Source of the DNA: Natrinema zhouii
GTDB taxonomy: Archaea > Halobacteriota > Halobacteria > Halobacteriales > Natrialbaceae
Assembly (NCBI RefSeq): GCF_013456555.2
Contig: NZ_CP059154.1
Coordinates: forward strand, 2,852,001 to 2,916,000
Length of the DNA stretch: 64,000 nt
Reading direction: 5' to 3'
Both the position numbers and the translations under genes were made by a program. The notes beneath the pieces were generated by a model that saw only the letters and a program-made list of their open reading frames with translations, was not told the DNA's origin and made no database searches. How positions within the stretch are numbered: the first letter of the stretch is position 1; each line of letters starts with the position of its first letter. Shown in pieces: positions 17,248 to 26,782 of the stretch.

Positions 17248-17361
17248 CTATTCTTCAGTCGGTTCGTAGTCAACTTCGACGTCCGACGAGCCGCTGAAGG
17301 CGACCTTGTAGAGGACGGCGATGACGAACAGGGCGAGTACAACTTTGACGGTACGTGACAT
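17248..17361 (-). CDS. 37-residue single-span membrane protein
   Basis: Codons from ATG at 17359-17361 to TAG at 17248-17250 encode MSRTVKVVLALFVIAVLY followed by a short acidic tail ending in EPTEE. The first 25 residues form one membrane helix and the tail would face one side. It is supported by good third-position GC, a TATA-like box (CTAAGTATT, 17385-17393) about 27 nt upstream and the compact spacing to the next gene. Its function is unknown. Small single-span proteins like this are easily missed in annotation. Confidence 0.65.
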   Translation of the reverse strand: MSRTVKVVLALFVIAVLYKVAFSGSSDVEVDYEPTEE

Positions 17362-17446
17362 GTACAACAACCGATTCGGCCGGCAAATACTTAGAGATTC
17401 TGGATACTAATCAGTGTGAGAGAATCCGACCGACGGCCACGCCGGT

Positions 17447-17935
17447 TCAGGTGTCGATCAACGACGCGATATTGTCGCGGACGATCGTCTCGCAGTACGA
17501 GCAGCGAACGCCGTCCTCGAGCACCGAAAACCGTGAGGTGACGGGCTCGTCGCCGGTCGTGATACAGCCGGCGTTCGGACAGGAGAGGACGCCCTCGACG
17601 ACGTCGGGTCGTTCGACGCGATGTTTCTCCACGACGTCGAACTCTCGGACGATGTTGATCGTCGCGTCCGGCGCGATCAGCGAGAGGACGTCGACTTCGT
17701 CCTGGCTCAGTTCGCGGCCCTCGACCTTGACGATGTCCTTGCGCGCGAGGCGATCGGACGGGACGTTCATCCCGACCGAGACCTCCTCGCCGTTGGTGCC
17801 GTCGATACCGAGGATCGCGAGGACGTTCAGCGCCTGCCCCCCGTGAACGTGATCGATGACGGTTCCGTCGCGGATCTTGCTGACCCGCAGTTCGTGGTCG
17901 TCGTTACCGTCGTGGTGGTCGTGATCGTTACTCAT
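17447..17935 (-). CDS. pyrI: Aspartate carbamoyltransferase regulatory subunit
   Basis: This 162-residue protein binds the allosteric nucleotides (CTP/ATP) and joins catalytic trimers of aspartate carbamoyltransferase, the first committed step of pyrimidine synthesis. A His/Asp-rich leader (residues 1-14) precedes the nucleotide-binding domain ([15 protein letters not shown]). The C-terminal zinc domain has CPNAGC and CSYC, the four Cys ligands. The ATG at 17935 overlaps the pyrB stop by 8 nt (ATGAGTAA), which favours it over the GTG at 17944. It forms an operon with pyrB. Confidence 0.96.
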   Translation of the reverse strand: MSNDHDHHDGNDDHELRVSKIRDGTVIDHVHGGQALNVLAILGIDGTNGEEVSVGMNVPSDRLARKDIVKVEGRELSQDEVDVLSLIAPDATINIVREFDVVEKHRVERPDVVEGVLSCPNAGCITTGDEPVTSRFSVLEDGVRCSYCETIVRDNIASLIDT

Positions 17936-18881
17936 CGCCGTCACCCCCGGTCAGCCCAGCATCACCGTCGTCGCTCAACAGGAGATCCAGCAGCGCCATC
18001 CGGACCGGAACCCCGTTGTGCGCCTGTTCGAAGTACGCCGCGTGATCGGTCTCGTCGATCTCGGGCGCGATCTCGTCGACCCGGGGCAGCGGATGCATCA
18101 CCGTCAGGTCGTCGCTCGCGGCCTCGAGCGTCGCGGCGTCGATCTGGTACTCGCCGGCGACCTTCTGGTACTCGTTCTCGTCGGGGAAGCGCTCGCGCTG
18201 GATCCGCGTGACGTAGAGGACGTCCAGCGAGGGCAGGACGTCCTCGAGAGATTCGTGTTCGCGAATTCCGGTCCCGTCCTGTTGTTGGTGGAGGTCGTAG
18301 ACGACCTCGCGGGGTAGCTGTAGACTCTCGGGGCTGATGAAGTGCTGTCGGGTATCGAAGTTCGTCAGTGCGTAGGCCAGCGAGTGGACCGTCCGGCCGT
18401 ACTTCAGGTCGCCCATGATACCGATCGTCAGGTCGTCCAGCCCGGCGTTCTCCCGAATGGTGTAGAGGTCGAGCATCGTCTGTGTCGGGTGGTGACCCGC
18501 GCCGTCGCCCGCGTTTACCAGCGGCACGTCGACGAACTCGCTGGCCATCGTCGCCGATCCCTGCTTGGGGTGGCGCAAGACGAGGGCGTCAGCGTATCCC
18601 TCGATGACACGGACGGTGTCGGCGAGCGTCTCCCCCTTCGTCACGCTCGAGGATTCGACCGAGCCCATATCGACGACGTCGCCGCCGAGGCGCTTCATTG
18701 CGGTCTCGAAACTCATCTTCGTTCGCGTACTCGGCTCGAAAAAGAGCAGGCCGAGCACCGTCCCCGCGTGGCGATCGGAAACGGCCGACGGATCGGCGTC
18801 GAGCTCGGCCGCGTAGTCGAGGATCGTCTCGATGTTCGCCCGAGAGAGTTGTTTGCTCGTGATGAGGTGATCGTGGCGCAT
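17928..18881 (-). CDS. pyrB: Aspartate carbamoyltransferase catalytic subunit
   Basis: This 317-residue enzyme condenses carbamoyl phosphate with aspartate to form carbamoyl-aspartate. The carbamoyl-phosphate loop S51-T-R-T ([12 protein letters not shown]) and H131-P-T-Q are present, as is the conserved HPLPR near the C-terminus for the aspartate domain. The length is normal for the family. It is the first gene of a pyrBI operon and is translationally coupled to pyrI. Confidence 0.97.
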   Translation of the reverse strand: MRHDHLITSKQLSRANIETILDYAAELDADPSAVSDRHAGTVLGLLFFEPSTRTKMSFETAMKRLGGDVVDMGSVESSSVTKGETLADTVRVIEGYADALVLRHPKQGSATMASEFVDVPLVNAGDGAGHHPTQTMLDLYTIRENAGLDDLTIGIMGDLKYGRTVHSLAYALTNFDTRQHFISPESLQLPREVVYDLHQQQDGTGIREHESLEDVLPSLDVLYVTRIQRERFPDENEYQKVAGEYQIDAATLEAASDDLTVMHPLPRVDEIAPEIDETDHAAYFEQAHNGVPVRMALLDLLLSDDGDAGLTGGDGDE

Positions 18882-19072
18882 TCGTTCGTGTAGGCTGTGG
18901 CAGTCCCCTTGAATCTCCCCATTCGACGTCGCCCTGCTGCACTGGGTGTCAGCGGACTGGTGCTGCCTCTACGGACCGCTCCGCTCACATCTACGCCATC
19001 GGCGGCGTCTCGAGCGGGCGCTCTTCGAGGGCAAAGAGTTATACAGACACTACGGTAATTGCTCACAATTGA

Positions 19073-19699
19073 ATGGTCGGTCGACTGGATACCGGAATCG
19101 ACGTGCTCGATCGGAAGCTCGACGGCGGACTCCCGCCGGGGTGTCTCGTCGCGTACACCGCCGAGCCGGCCAGTCAGTCCGAACTGCTCCTCTACGAACT
19201 CACGGCCGCTCGGGGAACGCTCTACCTCTCGACCGAACGGTCGGTCGACGCCGTCCGCCACGCCATCGAGTCCTCCCCCTCGTCCGTCGGCAGCCCGACC
19301 GTCAGACACGTCAGCAGCGACACGCCGATCGAGGAGGCGACACGTCTCGTCGGTGCGCTGCCCGACGGAGCGAACCTCATTATCGATACGATGGACGTCC
19401 TCGAGCGATGTGACACCGACGAGTACATCGCCTTTCTCAACGATCTCAAAGCCACGATGCTCGAGACCGGCAGCATCGCCGTCTTGCACTGTCTGAAGGG
19501 GGACAACGAACCCGCGAACCGAGCACGGACGTTCCACGCCGTCGACGCCGTCTTCGATCTCCGGACCAAGATCACCGGCTCCGAACTCGAGAACCACCTG
19601 ACGATCCCGAAGTTCCGCGGCGGCAGCCAGCCGACCGAAGCGATCAAACTCGAGTTGACGGAGGAAGTCGCGATCGACACGAGCCGCGACATCGCGTAA
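19073..19699 (+). CDS. Degenerate KaiC/RecA-like protein (HTR-like family)
   Basis: This is a 208-residue protein with the RecA/KaiC fold layout. RLDTGIDVLDRKLDGGLPPG at residues 4-23 is the typical entry. However, the Walker A position (residues about 29-39, TAEPASQSELL) lacks the GKS/GKT lysine. A Walker-B-like strand (NLIIDTMDVLE) follows at about 103. It probably does not hydrolyse ATP in the normal way. Relatives in haloarchaea are annotated as HTR-like proteins and are suspected signalling adaptors. A TATA-like TTATACA lies about 30 nt upstream. The specific role is unknown. Confidence 0.7.
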   Translation: MVGRLDTGIDVLDRKLDGGLPPGCLVAYTAEPASQSELLLYELTAARGTLYLSTERSVDAVRHAIESSPSSVGSPTVRHVSSDTPIEEATRLVGALPDGANLIIDTMDVLERCDTDEYIAFLNDLKATMLETGSIAVLHCLKGDNEPANRARTFHAVDAVFDLRTKITGSELENHLTIPKFRGGSQPTEAIKLELTEEVAIDTSRDIA

Positions 19700-19726
19700 G
19701 TGCTGACGCCGTCCGAACTGTTTCCC

Positions 19727-20719
19727 TCAGATCTCCTGCTCTGGCGTCGTAAACGGCGTGATCGCGGCGGTCCGCTCGGTAACCGTCGCCGTTCGCAGGA
19801 TGTACGACAGGAGCAGCGTGAGCGGAAATACCCCAACCGCGATAGCTAGCGGAAAGAGGACGGCACGGACCGGTCGTCCGAAGGGCGGGCCCGACGCGAC
19901 GGTCATGACGAACAGGGCGGCGATCGCGGTGCCGACGGCGGGAACGCCGGCGTAGAACAGGTACCGCGAGAGCCGGGAGAGTTCGACCTGCAGGTAGACC
20001 GACTTGAAGTACTGTCTGGCGATGTCCATCTCCCGCAGTCGGTCGAGCAGGTCGTCGATCGCGTCGTCCGTCTTCGCGGGAATCTCGTCGCCGTGTGCTC
20101 GCCGGGCCGTCTCGAGTCGCTGAATTTCGTGCGCGAAGTTCGTCTCGAGCGTCGTCGAGAGCGTGTTAAAGATCCCGGAATCGGATTCCTCGACGAGCCC
20201 GTCGATTCTGTCGAACTCGTCGGTGAGTTCCGTGACGATCTCGTCGATTTCGTCGCGCGTGTCCGCGGGCAGCGACCCGACGGTCGTCCCACCGAGTCGC
20301 TGCGCGTCCCGGCGTGCGCTCTCGACGACGAGTCGGAGAAAGCCGGACGGCTCCGCCGGCGCGGTTCGGTTCGACACCGCTTCGACCTCCTCGCGGTAGT
20401 CGACGGTCTGCTGGATCTCCGACTCGAGTTCGCCCGGCGATTTCAGTTCCTGGGAAAGCAGCAACTGATTGATCGAGACGACGACGGTAATCAGCGTGAA
20501 GTTCCCCGAGATCAGTCCACTGAACGCGTAGAACAACGGCTGTGCGTCCGCGATCGGGGCGAGGCCGCTGATCGATAACAGGAGAGACGCAGCCCCGAAC
20601 GTCGCTGCGATACTCGCGGCGATTGCGAATCGGTTGCCGTCGAGGAGCAGCCACTGTTTGAGTCGTCCCGTCTCTGTCTCCGACTCGGGACCCGCGCCAT
20701 CGCTCATCGAACCGACCAT
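19727..20719 (-). CDS. Four-span membrane protein with coiled-coil cytoplasmic region
   Basis: This is a 330-residue protein. Two membrane segments near residues 29-52 and 60-85 are followed by a long polar, helical region (about 90-230), including ESARRDAQRLGG. Two more segments come near 240-270 and 280-305. The layout resembles haloarchaeal membrane proteins of unknown function. The start could also be the ATG five codons downstream. No enzymatic motif is seen. It lies between the KaiC-like gene and the FKBP gene on the opposite strand to the former. Confidence 0.65.
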   Translation of the reverse strand: MVGSMSDGAGPESETETGRLKQWLLLDGNRFAIAASIAATFGAASLLLSISGLAPIADAQPLFYAFSGLISGNFTLITVVVSINQLLLSQELKSPGELESEIQQTVDYREEVEAVSNRTAPAEPSGFLRLVVESARRDAQRLGGTTVGSLPADTRDEIDEIVTELTDEFDRIDGLVEESDSGIFNTLSTTLETNFAHEIQRLETARRAHGDEIPAKTDDAIDDLLDRLREMDIARQYFKSVYLQVELSRLSRYLFYAGVPAVGTAIAALFVMTVASGPPFGRPVRAVLFPLAIAVGVFPLTLLLSYILRTATVTERTAAITPFTTPEQEI

Positions 20720-20824
20720 CGTGGCCGCTCAGGACTACAGTCTCGTCTGCGAAAAAGTCGATCCGTGCATGCTCGTGGTCGTCGACAGCGATCCACAAAA
20801 CGAGCGGCAACCGCAGCGGTCCGA

Positions 20825-21805
20825 TTACTCCTCTGTGCCTTCGAGCTCTTCGACGATCTCGTCGGCATCGACGTCGGCGTCCTCGAGCGCTTCCTCGATG
20901 TCGCCGCCGCCCATTCCACCGCCCATGCCGCCCATCATACCGCCCATGCCCATGCCACCCATGCCGTCGATGACTTCCTGGACGATGACGCGGTCGACGC
21001 CGACCTTGTCGATGATGTCCTGACCGATCTGCTGTTTGCCCATCATCCACTGCTGGTTCATCGTCATCTGGGGCGTGGCCTCGAGGTAGAGCGTTTCCTT
21101 CTCGACGGTTTCGGTCTCGAACTCGGGCTCTGCGGGTTCGTCATCGTCGTCCGCGTCCTCGTCGGGCTCGACGGGAACCTCTTCCTCGACTTCGTCCGTG
21201 TCGATCCAGAGCTCGGGCTCCATCCCGAGGTACATCTCGAACAGGCCGGCGGCCTGCTGTTCGCGGTCGTCGACCTCCTCGCTGACGGTGTACTCGTACT
21301 CGACGTCGTCACCGGCCAGCGGGTGGTTGAAGTCGACGCGGGCGCGGCCGCCGATGATCGTGCTGATGTAGCCCTGCTCGCCGTCGATCTGGACGTTCGC
21401 ACCGGGGTAGCGGTCGTCCTCGTCGATCTTCTCGGCGCTGACGGTCTGGACGTCGTCCGGATCGTACTCGCCGAAGGCATCCTCGGCGGGAACGGTCACG
21501 GTGCCGGTGTCGCCGGGTTCGGAGCCGATGACCGCCTGCTCGACGGCCTCGAAGATGTGGCCTTCGCCCAGCACGATCGTTCGCGGCTTGAACTCCTGAC
21601 CCTCCTGGTCGACGCCCTCTTCCTCGGCGACTTCGGGGTCGGTCGTGTCGACCAGCTGCTCGTCCTCGGTGGTGTAGGCGGTGTACTCAAGTTCGACGAA
21701 GTCGCCTTCCTGAAGCCCCTCGGCTTCGTCGGCGGCTTCCTCGGCTACTTCTTCATCGACGTCATCGGCCTGCTCCTCGAGCTCGGCCTCTTGTTCCTCG
21801 GTCAT
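20825..21805 (-). CDS. FKBP-type peptidyl-prolyl isomerase (SlyD-like)
   Basis: This 326-residue protein should speed up proline isomerisation and act as a chaperone. After an acidic leader (residues 1-25) comes the FKBP core with the insert-in-flap arrangement: GDFVELEYTAYT, then IVLGEGHIFEAVEQAVIG and VPAEDAFGEYDPDDV. A second domain at about 180-280 follows. The C-terminus has a Gly/Met-rich run (MGGMGMGGMMGG) before an acidic helix. The ATG at 21805 is chosen because a TATA-like TACTTAAATG lies about 28 nt upstream. It shares its upstream region with the divergent cyaB gene. Confidence 0.88.
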   Translation of the reverse strand: MTEEQEAELEEQADDVDEEVAEEAADEAEGLQEGDFVELEYTAYTTEDEQLVDTTDPEVAEEEGVDQEGQEFKPRTIVLGEGHIFEAVEQAVIGSEPGDTGTVTVPAEDAFGEYDPDDVQTVSAEKIDEDDRYPGANVQIDGEQGYISTIIGGRARVDFNHPLAGDDVEYEYTVSEEVDDREQQAAGLFEMYLGMEPELWIDTDEVEEEVPVEPDEDADDDDEPAEPEFETETVEKETLYLEATPQMTMNQQWMMGKQQIGQDIIDKVGVDRVIVQEVIDGMGGMGMGGMMGGMGGGMGGGDIEEALEDADVDADEIVEELEGTEE

Positions 21806-21893
21806 ACGTTGTACGTCCGGCCGTCTACATTTAAGTACGACGCTTTGCGCCGAGAGCGACCGATACTTACGACCGCTCTGCCTTCTCTCGGGC
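21806..21893. promoter_or_regulatory. Divergent promoter region, FKBP and cyaB
   Basis: Only 88 nt separate the two starts. The minus-strand box CATTTAAGTA (about 21829-21838) serves the FKBP gene and the plus-strand box GATACTTACG (about 21864-21874) serves cyaB. Both are spaced for leaderless messages and lie close together. Confidence 0.5.
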
Positions 21894-22457
21894 ATGTACG
21901 AGGTCGAAGTGAAGGTTCCGGCCGATCTCGAGGCCGTCCGGGATCGACTGGCGGCGCTCGGGGCAACGCCTCTCGGTGCCGTCGTTCAGGTCGACACCTA
22001 TTACGACGCGCCCCACCGCGAATTCGCCGAGACAGACGAGGCGCTGCGGATCCGCTCCGAACGACCCGAAGACGCGCCCGACGAAACCCGCGTCACCTAC
22101 AAGGGGCCGCTCGTCGACGACGAGTCCAAGACCCGCGAAGAGTTCGAGACGAGCGTCGCGGACCGCGAGACCATGGACGGAATCTTGACGAACCTCGGCT
22201 TCGAACCCGCTGCGACCGTTCGCAAGGAGCGAGAGCGCTTTTCGCTCGAGGGCTATACCGTCACTCTCGATTCGGTCGACGGGGTCGGCGAATACGTCGA
22301 GGTCGAGATCGACGTCGAGGTCGAGATCGACGTCGAGGGAGAGTCGGAACTCGAGGCGGCTCGCAACGGGGCGTACGACGTACTCGAGCGATTACATCTC
22401 GATCCCGACGACCAGCTCAGAACCTCGTATCTCGGCTTGTTGCTCGAGTCCGAATAG
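21894..22457 (+). CDS. cyaB: CYTH-domain protein (class IV adenylate cyclase / CyaB-like)
   Basis: This 187-residue single-domain protein has the N-terminal ExExK signature (E3, E5, K7), the basic residues of strand 4 (RVTYKGPL) and the C-terminal acidic strand of the triphosphate tunnel. CYTH enzymes include class IV adenylate cyclase and thiamine triphosphatase; archaeal members are rarely tested, so the true substrate is open. An 18-nt in-frame duplication near 22300-22336 repeats VEVEIDVEVEIDV. It sits divergent to the FKBP gene. Confidence 0.87.
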   Translation: MYEVEVKVPADLEAVRDRLAALGATPLGAVVQVDTYYDAPHREFAETDEALRIRSERPEDAPDETRVTYKGPLVDDESKTREEFETSVADRETMDGILTNLGFEPAATVRKERERFSLEGYTVTLDSVDGVGEYVEVEIDVEVEIDVEGESELEAARNGAYDVLERLHLDPDDQLRTSYLGLLLESE

Positions 22458-22549
22458 ACTGGCAGTTGACAGCCGCATAACCCGCAAGCATTTTCTGGTC
22501 CGTATCTGTTTCCGCAAGTTATACGAACTCGCTCCGTCAATTCCCGCCA

Positions 22550-23755
22550 ATGAGTGAGCGGAACATCCGGATCGAGTCTATCGATCGGCAAGCGGTCGAG
22601 GATCAGGAGGTCGAAATCGTCGAACGGAAGGGAATCGGTCACCCCGACTCCATCTGTGACGGGATCGCCGAGAGCGTCGCCGGGGCGCTCGCACGCGAGT
22701 ACCTAGATCGCATCGGCGAGGTACTGCACTTCAACACCGACGAAACGCAACTCGTCGCCGGCGAGGCGGCACCCGCCTTCGGCGGCGGCGAGGTCGTCGA
22801 CCCCATCTACCTGCTGATCGTCGGCCGCGCGACCAAACACTACGAGGGCCGGACGATCCCCGCCGAGACCATCGCGCTGCGGGCCGCCCGCGAGTACCTC
22901 CAGGAGAACGTTCCCCAGCTGACCGTCGGCGAGGACATCGTCGTCGACGTGAAACTCGGCGAGGGCAGCGGCGACCTGCAGGAAGTTTTCGGCGAGGACG
23001 AAGTGAGCGTCCCGATGGCCAACGACACGAGTTTCGGCGTCGGCCACGCGCCGCTGACCGAAACGGAGGAGATCGTTCTCGAGGCCGAGCGACGACTGAA
23101 CGGCGAGTACGCGGCCGAAAACCCGGCGCTCGGGCCGGACGTGAAGATCATGGGCAAGCGCGAAGGCGAGGAGATCGACGTCACCGTCGCCGCGGCGATG
23201 GTCGACGAGTACATCCCGAACCTGGACGGCTACATCGAGGCCGTCGAGTCCGTCCGGGAGTTCGTCGACGGCGTCGCGCGCGAGCACACCGATCGCGCGG
23301 TCAACGTCCACGTCAATACGGCCGACGACTACGAGGAGGGCTCGATCTACCTCACCGTCACCGGCACCTCCGCCGAGCAGGGCGACGACGGCTCCGTGGG
23401 CCGGGGCAACCGCGCGAACGGGCTCATTACGCCCAACCGCTCGATGTCGATGGAGGCCACCAGCGGCAAGAACCCGGTCAACCACATCGGGAAGATCTAC
23501 AACCTGCTCTCGACGGAGATCGCCGAGGAGGTCGTGGGCGAGGTCGACGGCATCCGCGACCTGCGCGTGCGTCTCCTTTCCCAGATCGGCCGGCCGATCG
23601 ACCAGCCACACGTCGCCGACGTGCACGTCGTCACGGACGACGGCGTCGCGGTCTCGGACGTCGAGGCCGACGTCGAAGCGATCGTCGACCGCGAACTCGC
23701 CGACGTCACCGAGATCACCCGCAGCGTGATCGAGGGCGAGCTCTCGACGTTCTGA
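22550..23755 (+). CDS. Methionine adenosyltransferase (archaeal type)
   Basis: This 401-residue enzyme makes S-adenosylmethionine from methionine and ATP. It is the archaeal MAT family, distinct from bacterial MetK. The N-terminal [19 protein letters not shown] and [11 protein letters not shown] segments carry active-site residues, as does the later [19 protein letters not shown]. The length (about 400) is normal for the family. A TATA-like GTTATAC lies about 30 nt upstream. It supplies the methyl donor used by enzymes such as the methyltransferase at 58.9 kb. Confidence 0.97.
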   Translation: MSERNIRIESIDRQAVEDQEVEIVERKGIGHPDSICDGIAESVAGALAREYLDRIGEVLHFNTDETQLVAGEAAPAFGGGEVVDPIYLLIVGRATKHYEGRTIPAETIALRAAREYLQENVPQLTVGEDIVVDVKLGEGSGDLQEVFGEDEVSVPMANDTSFGVGHAPLTETEEIVLEAERRLNGEYAAENPALGPDVKIMGKREGEEIDVTVAAAMVDEYIPNLDGYIEAVESVREFVDGVAREHTDRAVNVHVNTADDYEEGSIYLTVTGTSAEQGDDGSVGRGNRANGLITPNRSMSMEATSGKNPVNHIGKIYNLLSTEIAEEVVGEVDGIRDLRVRLLSQIGRPIDQPHVADVHVVTDDGVAVSDVEADVEAIVDRELADVTEITRSVIEGELSTF

Positions 23756-23919
23756 GCGGCGATCGGACGGACTTCTTCCTCGAGCGAGCTGTGATGTCTC
23801 GAGACCAACGAGCGTCGCCGCGAGTCAGCGGCGGAACCGGCACAGCACGTGTGCCGTCGGAATAGTCAAAAGTCGCCCCCGTGTACGGCGTTACGAATCG
23901 AAACACGTAGTGAGATCCT

Positions 23920-25179
23920 ATGTCTGACTCGAGTTCGAAATCGACCGAACGTCCCGTCGTCTACGCCGTCGTCGCGAGCACCTTCTTCGTCGGCTTCGGC
24001 GGCGGCGTCGTCTTTCCGATCCTCCCGAACCTCGGCGAGGTACTGGGGATCTCGGCGTTTCTGGTCGGTGTCATCCTCTCCGCGAACCGCTGGACTCGGC
24101 TGGTCGCGAACGGGCCGGCGGGCGTGCTCGTCGACCGGATCGGGACTCGAAAACCGTTCGTCGCCGGGTTAGCGATCGAGGGGCTCGCGACGTTCGGCTA
24201 CGTGATCGCGATCGAGTCCGCGATGCCGGAGGGCTGGTTCATCGTCGCGCGAGTCATGTGGGGGATCGGCAGCGCGCTCGTGTTCGCGACGGCGTACACC
24301 ATCACCGCCGACGTCAGCGAGGCCAGTTCGCGGGGAACGAGCATGGGAATCGTTCGGGCCGGGATCACGTTCGGCTTCCCCGCCGGGATGGTCCTCGGCG
24401 GCATCGTCAGCGAAGTCTACAGTAACGTCGCGGCGTTCGTCCTCGCGGCCTCATTCGCCGGCCTCGCGAGCATTATCGCCTACTTCATCGTCCCCGAGAC
24501 CCACGTCGAGTCGGTCGACTCGTCGATCAGCCCCTGGGACTTCGAGACGACGCTGCCCGCGCTCACCGTCGGCCTGGTCAACTTCGGGCTCTACTTCGCG
24601 TATATCGGCGTCCTCTTCTCGACGCTCGTCCTGTACCTCGAGGTCGAGTCGCTGACGCTCTCGCTCGAGTTCGCGGGCTACGGAATCGACTACGGCGAAC
24701 AGGGAACGTCCGGACTGCTGATGGCGGTTTCCGCCCTTTCGGGGGCGGTCTTCACCATTTCGGGCGGGAAGATCAGCGATGCCGCCGGCGCTCGCATGCC
24801 CGTCCTGCTCGCCTTCCTCGCGACCAGTTGCGCCGGATTCGTCGTGCTCACGGTCGCGCCCTCGTTCGGAGCCGTCGTCGTCGCCTGCGCGCTGATCGGT
24901 GCGGGGCAGGGCGGCGTCGGCGGCCCGTTGACGGCCCTCCTCGCGGATCTCACGCCCGAGGAGCGGATGGGCCGAGCGATGGGAACCAACAATATCTTCG
25001 GCGACGTCGGCGGCGGCCTCGGCCCGCTGATCTCCCTGCCATTTGCCAACGCTGTCGGCTACGACGTGTTGTACGCGCTCAGTGCGATCGTTCCGCTGCT
25101 GGCCGGCGTCGTTCTCGTCGCCGGGATCTACTCCTACACGGGCAGCCTGAGTCCGACGGTCGAGGAATCGGTCGTCTGA
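23920..25179 (+). CDS. MFS transporter
   Basis: This is a 419-residue major-facilitator protein with about 12 membrane segments and the cytoplasmic loop motif GPAGVLVDRIGTRKP between segments 2 and 3. A repeat of the loop type occurs at segments 8-9 (GGKISDAAGARMP). Such proteins in haloarchaea resemble drug or sugar efflux carriers; the substrate cannot be inferred. There is no regulator beside it. Confidence 0.9.
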   Translation: MSDSSSKSTERPVVYAVVASTFFVGFGGGVVFPILPNLGEVLGISAFLVGVILSANRWTRLVANGPAGVLVDRIGTRKPFVAGLAIEGLATFGYVIAIESAMPEGWFIVARVMWGIGSALVFATAYTITADVSEASSRGTSMGIVRAGITFGFPAGMVLGGIVSEVYSNVAAFVLAASFAGLASIIAYFIVPETHVESVDSSISPWDFETTLPALTVGLVNFGLYFAYIGVLFSTLVLYLEVESLTLSLEFAGYGIDYGEQGTSGLLMAVSALSGAVFTISGGKISDAAGARMPVLLAFLATSCAGFVVLTVAPSFGAVVVACALIGAGQGGVGGPLTALLADLTPEERMGRAMGTNNIFGDVGGGLGPLISLPFANAVGYDVLYALSAIVPLLAGVVLVAGIYSYTGSLSPTVEESVV

Positions 25180-25243
25180 AGCCGAGGAGTCGCTCGTCTG
25201 AGCACGATTTGCGTCCGCTCGAGACCGATACTCTCCTCGTAAC

Positions 25244-25253
25244 CCCCTTATAG
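25244..25253 (+). promoter_or_regulatory. TATA box of thiI
   Basis: CCCTTATAGC is centred about 27 nt upstream of the ATG at 25276, indicating a leaderless transcript. Confidence 0.5.
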
Positions 25254-25275
25254 CCGCGGCCGACTATCACAGTCC

Positions 25276-26454
25276 ATGCACCCGCCGGGAGCCGACACCG
25301 TCCTCGTCCGTCACGGGGACGTCAACACCAAGAGTAACAGGGTCAAGCGGTACATGGAGGGGCTCCTCGCGGAGAATCTCGAGGCCCTCCTCGCCGACCG
25401 GTCGATTCCCGGCGAGGTCGAGCGCCGGTGGAACCGGCCGCTGATTCACACGAGCGAAGACGCCGTCGAGGCGGCGACCGCGGCCGCGGCGGACACCTTC
25501 GGCGTCGTCTCCGCGAGTCCCGCTCTGACCGTCAGCATCGAGAAGGCGCAGATCCTCGAGGCCCTGGAGGAGACCGCTCGCGAGCACTACGACGGCGGGA
25601 CGTTCGCGGTCGACGCGCGCCGGTCGGACAAGACGCTCCCCTACGATAGCGAGGAGTTGGCCCGCGACGCCGGCACCGCTATCTGGGAGGCCGTCGCGGA
25701 CGAGTTCGAGCCGGAAGTCGACCTCGACGATCCGGATCTCACGTTCGGCGTCGAGGTGCGCGAGGACGTGGCGTTCATCTACCTCGAGCACGTCGACGGC
25801 CCGGGCGGGCTGCCGCTCGGCTCGCAGGAGCCGGTCATCGCACTGGTCAGCGGCGGGATCGACTCGCCCGTCGCGGCCTACGAGATGATGAAACGCGGCA
25901 GTCCCGTTATCCCGGCCTACGTCGACCTCGGCGACTACGGCGGGATCGACCACGAAGCGCGCGCGCTCGAGACGGTTCGGATCCTCTCGGAGTACGCGCC
26001 GAACTTCGACATGCAGGTCTACGAGATTCCCGGCGGCGAGACCGTCGACCTCCTGGTCCGAGAGATGGAGCAGGGTCGAATGCTCTCCCTGCGGCGCTTT
26101 TTCTACCGCGCCGCCGAGACGCTGGCCGAGCGCGTCGACGCGGACGGTATCGTCACCGGCGAGGCCGCCGGCCAGAAGTCCAGCCAGACCGTTCGGAACC
26201 TCGGCGTCACCAGCCGCGCTACCAAATTGCCGATCCACCGTCCCCTCCTCACCCGCGACAAACAGTACATCGTCGCCCAGGCCCGCGAAATCGGCACCTA
26301 CACGGACTCGACCATGGACGCCGGCTGCAACCGGGTTACCCCCGATCAGGTCGAAACCAACGCCCGCCTCGAGCCGCTGCTCGCGGCGGAACCGGACGAC
26401 CTGCTCGAGCGGGCCGAAGAAGCGGCGAAGAACGCGACACTGGTCGAGCCCTGA
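25276..26454 (+). CDS. thiI: tRNA 4-thiouridine synthetase ThiI
   Basis: This is a 392-residue enzyme that adenylates U8 of tRNA before sulfur insertion. An N-terminal ferredoxin-like plus THUMP RNA-binding region (about residues 1-170) is followed by the PP-loop ATPase domain with S192-GGIDS. The rhodanese domain of bacterial ThiI is absent, as in most archaea, so it needs another sulfur donor. The typical RRFFYRAAETLAE and GEAAGQKSSQT stretches are present. Confidence 0.93.
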   Translation: MHPPGADTVLVRHGDVNTKSNRVKRYMEGLLAENLEALLADRSIPGEVERRWNRPLIHTSEDAVEAATAAAADTFGVVSASPALTVSIEKAQILEALEETAREHYDGGTFAVDARRSDKTLPYDSEELARDAGTAIWEAVADEFEPEVDLDDPDLTFGVEVREDVAFIYLEHVDGPGGLPLGSQEPVIALVSGGIDSPVAAYEMMKRGSPVIPAYVDLGDYGGIDHEARALETVRILSEYAPNFDMQVYEIPGGETVDLLVREMEQGRMLSLRRFFYRAAETLAERVDADGIVTGEAAGQKSSQTVRNLGVTSRATKLPIHRPLLTRDKQYIVAQAREIGTYTDSTMDAGCNRVTPDQVETNARLEPLLAAEPDDLLERAEEAAKNATLVEP

Positions 26455-26782
26455 TTCGGCTCGTGCGAGATCTGTTTTCTCTCTGCTCGTAGACAACTCG
26501 GCTATCCACCGCTGGGTGGGACTGAAAGGGGCGGACGCAAAGCGTCCGCGATGCTCGGGAGAGCCGTGCTCTCCCGTTGATCGGGGAAGACGGGCGATGC
26601 AAGCACCGCAGGTGAACGTCGTGAACCGAGGAGCGCAGCAAGCCCCTCGACTCGAGCGCGTCAGGGGCTTTCACCACAGTTGCGATCATAGACAGATTCA
26701 TGTTGTGTGGCTATTGCTATTTCCGGAAGAACTCGTATAGAAGCCGAAACCGACATTACACCGTCGCACCCACCACAATATA
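26455..26782. other. Intergenic region carrying structured repeat copy A
   Basis: No protein gene is seen. Most of it is the structured repeat at 26506-26684, and the remainder holds a weak promoter region for the downstream gene. Confidence 0.5.
26506..26684 (+). repeat. Structured dispersed repeat, copy A (possible non-coding RNA or element end)
   Basis: A 179-nt unit matches, in opposite orientation, a 136-nt unit at 29490-29625. Conserved blocks are GGGTGGGACTGAAAGGGGC, TCGGGGAAGACGGGCGA and a 3' hairpin AGCCCCTCGAC / GTC-AGGGGCT followed by TTTC. Between them this copy has two perfect hairpins, GCGGACG / CGTCCGC and CGGGAGAG / CTCTCCCG. A GC hairpin followed by T's at one end looks like a transcript 3' end. 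It contains no convincing open frame. Confidence 0.65.
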
